Shown here: piece by piece, positions 32,344 through 34,588 of the stretch
Position numbering within the stretch: the first letter of the stretch is position 1
Layout of the letters: every line of letters begins with the position of its first letter
Assembly: GCA_050260015.1 (NCBI GenBank)
Contig: JBLNBN010000052.1
Span: forward strand, 1-34,588
Direction: 5' to 3'
From: JBLNBN01 sp050260015
Lineage (GTDB): Bacteria > Bacteroidota > Ignavibacteria > Kapaibacteriales > UBA2268
Length of the DNA stretch: 34,588 bases
Program-made: the position numbers and the translations under genes
Notes under the pieces: model-generated
The model's database searches: none
The model's input: only the letters and a program-made list of their open reading frames with translations
What the model was told of the DNA's origin: nothing

Positions 32344-34588
32344 ATGGAAAAGTTTTCCAAACGCTTTTTAAGAACAATCCTATTATGCGTCGGTTTTATA
32401 GCCGGTTCATTAGGCGTTCTGAAGGCGCAACCTACTAATTACTGTAATCCGACCAACTGGCCGGGGATGAGCTATTATTATTGCTATCCTCAGATGGCGG
32501 TCGAATCATGGGGTTACGATTCGTACTATGCGAGTACAATTAAACGCGTTCAGATATTTAACGCGGACGAATCAAAGCTCGATGTAGCAAGCAACGAAGA
32601 CGACGATTATCTGGACGCTTGCTATGTTCCGCCCCAACCCGGGGTGGAAGCCGAAGTTATGCTCGGCAATACCTATACCTTTAAGGCCACGATCCATACT
32701 AACGTATATGGATATGGGGGTTATAGCTATTGCGATTACGGATGGACGGATTATTTTACAACCCGTATCTTTATCGACTGGAACATGGACGGCGACTTCG
32801 CCGATCCGGGCGAGTGGATCAACGATCCCGCGGGTCCCTATAACGACCCGCCCTGGGCTCCGGTTAGCTGGGATCAGTATATGGAGTATTGCCAGGATGT
32901 AGAATACGCTTACAACGTAACTATTCCTGACAATCAACCTCTTGGCAAAACCAGGATGAGAGTAATGACGGCTATCTGGTATCCCCAGGATCCATGGTAT
33001 CCCGGCAAGGAAGCTTGCCATAACGGTTTCTGGGATACTTGGTCTACGCCGGCCCAATACGCTTACGATTACGGCGAGACTGAAGACTATATCCTTAACT
33101 TCTCGCTTTCCGTAAAGAATACGTTCCCGGATAACAAAGCGCCGAACGATATTCTCTACGCAGGACAGCTCTACAACGGCGAAACCCGCCAGATCACTAT
33201 CTCTGGAAATACTTTTAATAATTACTTTGAACGCCCGTTCGTTGAGTTTGGCTCTTCCCAGGCTCCCGGCACGACAATGTATTACAAGATACAAGGTCCT
33301 TTGCCCTCGACGGACGTAATTTACGAAGGTCTCGACCCCGAAAGCGGTTCGAATATTATCGACGTTGGCGGCAAGCCCGCGAAAGTATTTATCACTAAAT
33401 CCTCGGGCATGGCCTCTCCCGCCGGTGACGGCACGTTTATTCAAACTTCGGGCGGCGAGTATCGCTTAACGGTTGGTATCGCTCTACCGAACAAGCCTTA
33501 TAAGGAAGTCGTAAAGAACTTCACCGTAAGCTGGCCTTACGACATCTCCGTACTCGGCATCACTAGCCCCCGCTCCAACGGCGCGCCGGACTTTATGATG
33601 TACCCGCGCGGCCTCGACATGGCCGTCACTGGAACGCTCCAGAACACGGGTCTCTTCCCGATCACTCGTTTCGACACGTACGCTTACGTATTGAACTCGA
33701 AGGACCAGGTCGTAGCGACCTTCTACTACAAGTTCGACACGCTTAAGGGCAAGGATCAACCCCTCATGCCTAAGCAAAAGATCGAGAAGCAATACGGCAC
33801 GTTCAACACGACCGTTCCGGACGAATACAGGGTTTACATAACCACCGAACTTATGAACGCCGAAGACGACGAGCACTACAACGATCGCTATCCGCGCGTT
33901 ACGGGTTACTACACCTTCCAGGTGCAGGACGAAATCCAGGCGGCTGCTTATGAAATGCTCAATCCTAAAGAAGGTTCCCGCGTTATTGCCGGCCGTCCCT
34001 TCATCCCGATGGGCGACTTTATCAATAAGGGCGTAGGCGATATCTCCAACGCTAAGGCAAGATTTGTCTACTGGAAACTTCCGAACGGCGATCACAAAGA
34101 AGTCATTACGACAGTAAAGGATCTTCCTTCGGGCCGTTACAACAGGAAATCCGAGAAATTCCCGACGATACAGATCGACGAACCGGGCGATTACGAAGGC
34201 TGGCTCTACATCGAAGCTACCGACGACATCGTTACGGAAGACAACAAGAAGAAAGTTAACTTTACCGTTATACCGGGCCTCGCAGGCACCTATACGGTTG
34301 GAACCCAGAACGCCGGCAACAGCCGCAACTTCCCGACGATCGACTCCGCTATGCGCGCCCTCTTCCTGTACGGCGTCCAGGGATCGGTTACGATGGAACT
34401 TACCGACGCCGATTACTTAATGGAAACCAAGCGTCCCGACTATCCCGCATGGGACATGACGTCGACGATCCTGGGCCTCGGCTACGACAAGAAGACCGAC
34501 AGCTACAACACGCTTACGTGGCGTCCTTCGCCGGTACGCGCGGTAACGCGCGGCGGCGTGACGATACGCCTGTCCTCGCCCTCGGGTC
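32344..34588 (+). CDS. Giant secreted GEVED-domain protein, N-terminal part (cut by window edge)
   Basis: I translated this directly because it has no stop in the window: 748 codons are present from the ATG at 32344, which follows AGGAG by 6 nt. A signal peptide (LLCVGFIAGSLGVLKAQ) precedes a ~220-residue GEVED-type domain. That domain contains the acidic FIDWNMDGDFADPGEWIND, IPDNQPLGKTRMRVM and the name-giving GETEDYILNF. Three or so beta-rich Ig-like modules follow (residues ~260-640). Near residue 655 is AGTYTVGTQNAGNSRNFPTI plus DSAMRALFLYGVQGSVTMEL, the opening of a parallel beta-helix/pectate-lyase-like region common in Bacteroidota surface proteins. It is presumably exported, and T9SS is likely given its neighbour, but its C-terminus is not visible. 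It is probably an adhesin or matrix protein. Confidence 0.9.
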   Translation, partial: MEKFSKRFLRTILLCVGFIAGSLGVLKAQPTNYCNPTNWPGMSYYYCYPQMAVESWGYDSYYASTIKRVQIFNADESKLDVASNEDDDYLDACYVPPQPGVEAEVMLGNTYTFKATIHTNVYGYGGYSYCDYGWTDYFTTRIFIDWNMDGDFADPGEWINDPAGPYNDPPWAPVSWDQYMEYCQDVEYAYNVTIPDNQPLGKTRMRVMTAIWYPQDPWYPGKEACHNGFWDTWSTPAQYAYDYGETEDYILNFSLSVKNTFPDNKAPNDILYAGQLYNGETRQITISGNTFNNYFERPFVEFGSSQAPGTTMYYKIQGPLPSTDVIYEGLDPESGSNIIDVGGKPAKVFITKSSGMASPAGDGTFIQTSGGEYRLTVGIALPNKPYKEVVKNFTVSWPYDISVLGITSPRSNGAPDFMMYPRGLDMAVTGTLQNTGLFPITRFDTYAYVLNSKDQVVATFYYKFDTLKGKDQPLMPKQKIEKQYGTFNTTVPDEYRVYITTELMNAEDDEHYNDRYPRVTGYYTFQVQDEIQAAAYEMLNPKEGSRVIAGRPFIPMGDFINKGVGDISNAKARFVYWKLPNGDHKEVITTVKDLPSGRYNRKSEKFPTIQIDEPGDYEGWLYIEATDDIVTEDNKKKVNFTVIPGLAGTYTVGTQNAGNSRNFPTIDSAMRALFLYGVQGSVTMELTDADYLMETKRPDYPAWDMTSTILGLGYDKKTDSYNTLTWRPSPVRAVTRGGVTIRLSSPSG

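Noticed and set aside
32572..33444. 290-codon minus-strand open frame opposite the GEVED gene
   Set aside because: The + strand frame has a signal peptide, ribosome site and GEVED motifs and continues to the edge; the antisense frame is a by-product of its codon bias (as is 33484-34095).

Overview
The window looks like chromosomal sequence from a Gram-negative bacterium of the Bacteroidota/Chlorobiota side of the FCB group; an Ignavibacteria- or Kapabacteria-like genome is my best guess, inferred and not proven. The pointers are a secreted FG-GAP/UnbV protein ending in a type IX secretion (T9SS) C-terminal sorting domain, a very large GEVED-type extracellular protein, Wza/Wzi-type outer-membrane polysaccharide proteins, several lipoproteins, an RRM-type RNA-binding gene with a long structured leader, weak Shine-Dalgarno use with several TTG starts, and TTG/TAnnTTTG-like promoter boxes. 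I see no rRNA, tRNA, CRISPR, phage or IS element.

Layout: 1-1043 (-) is the N-terminal half of clpB, divergent from a small Lon-substrate-domain protein (1158-1817, +). From 2529 back to 12139 (all -) lies a compact polysaccharide locus. In transcription order it encodes RfbB-like dTDP-glucose 4,6-dehydratase, a WecC/WbpA-type UDP-sugar dehydrogenase, WecB-type UDP-GlcNAc 2-epimerase, Wza-type exporter, Wzi-like outer-membrane protein, a membrane GT2, an initiating polyprenyl-phosphate sugar transferase, and a polyprenol-phosphate mannose synthase-like GT2. It holds precursor supply, initiation, lipid-linked glycosylation and export, but no flippase, polymerase or Wzc. Upstream on the same strand are L-threonine aldolase, a YbgC-like thioesterase and a two-domain NagZ-like GH3 enzyme (12184-15246), then a polyprenol/phytol-kinase-like membrane protein (15294-16076) divergent from ispE.

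16108-18511 (+) carries ispE and glgA. Two co-transcribed lipoproteins of unknown function (18508-20135, -) converge on glgA with overlapping stops. valS (20258-22939, +) and the malic enzyme-phosphotransacetylase fusion maeB (23018-25297, -) converge on an 18-bp perfect bidirectional terminator. 25487-26593 (+) is a second membrane GT2.

26594-27329 holds the most unusual non-coding structure: a 96-residue RRM protein gene with a predicted leader of about 175 nt. The gene is bracketed by a 21-bp inverted repeat whose only mismatch becomes G-U in the mRNA, so the 5' and 3' UTRs could pair. Next come the seven-bladed FG-GAP/UnbV/T9SS protein (27330-29969, +), a minus-strand pair of uncharacterised envelope proteins (a four-cysteine lipoprotein and a coiled-coil transmembrane protein, 30042-31933), a 410-bp AT-rich intergenic region with a 10-bp inverted repeat, and the first 748 codons of a giant secreted GEVED protein running off the right edge.
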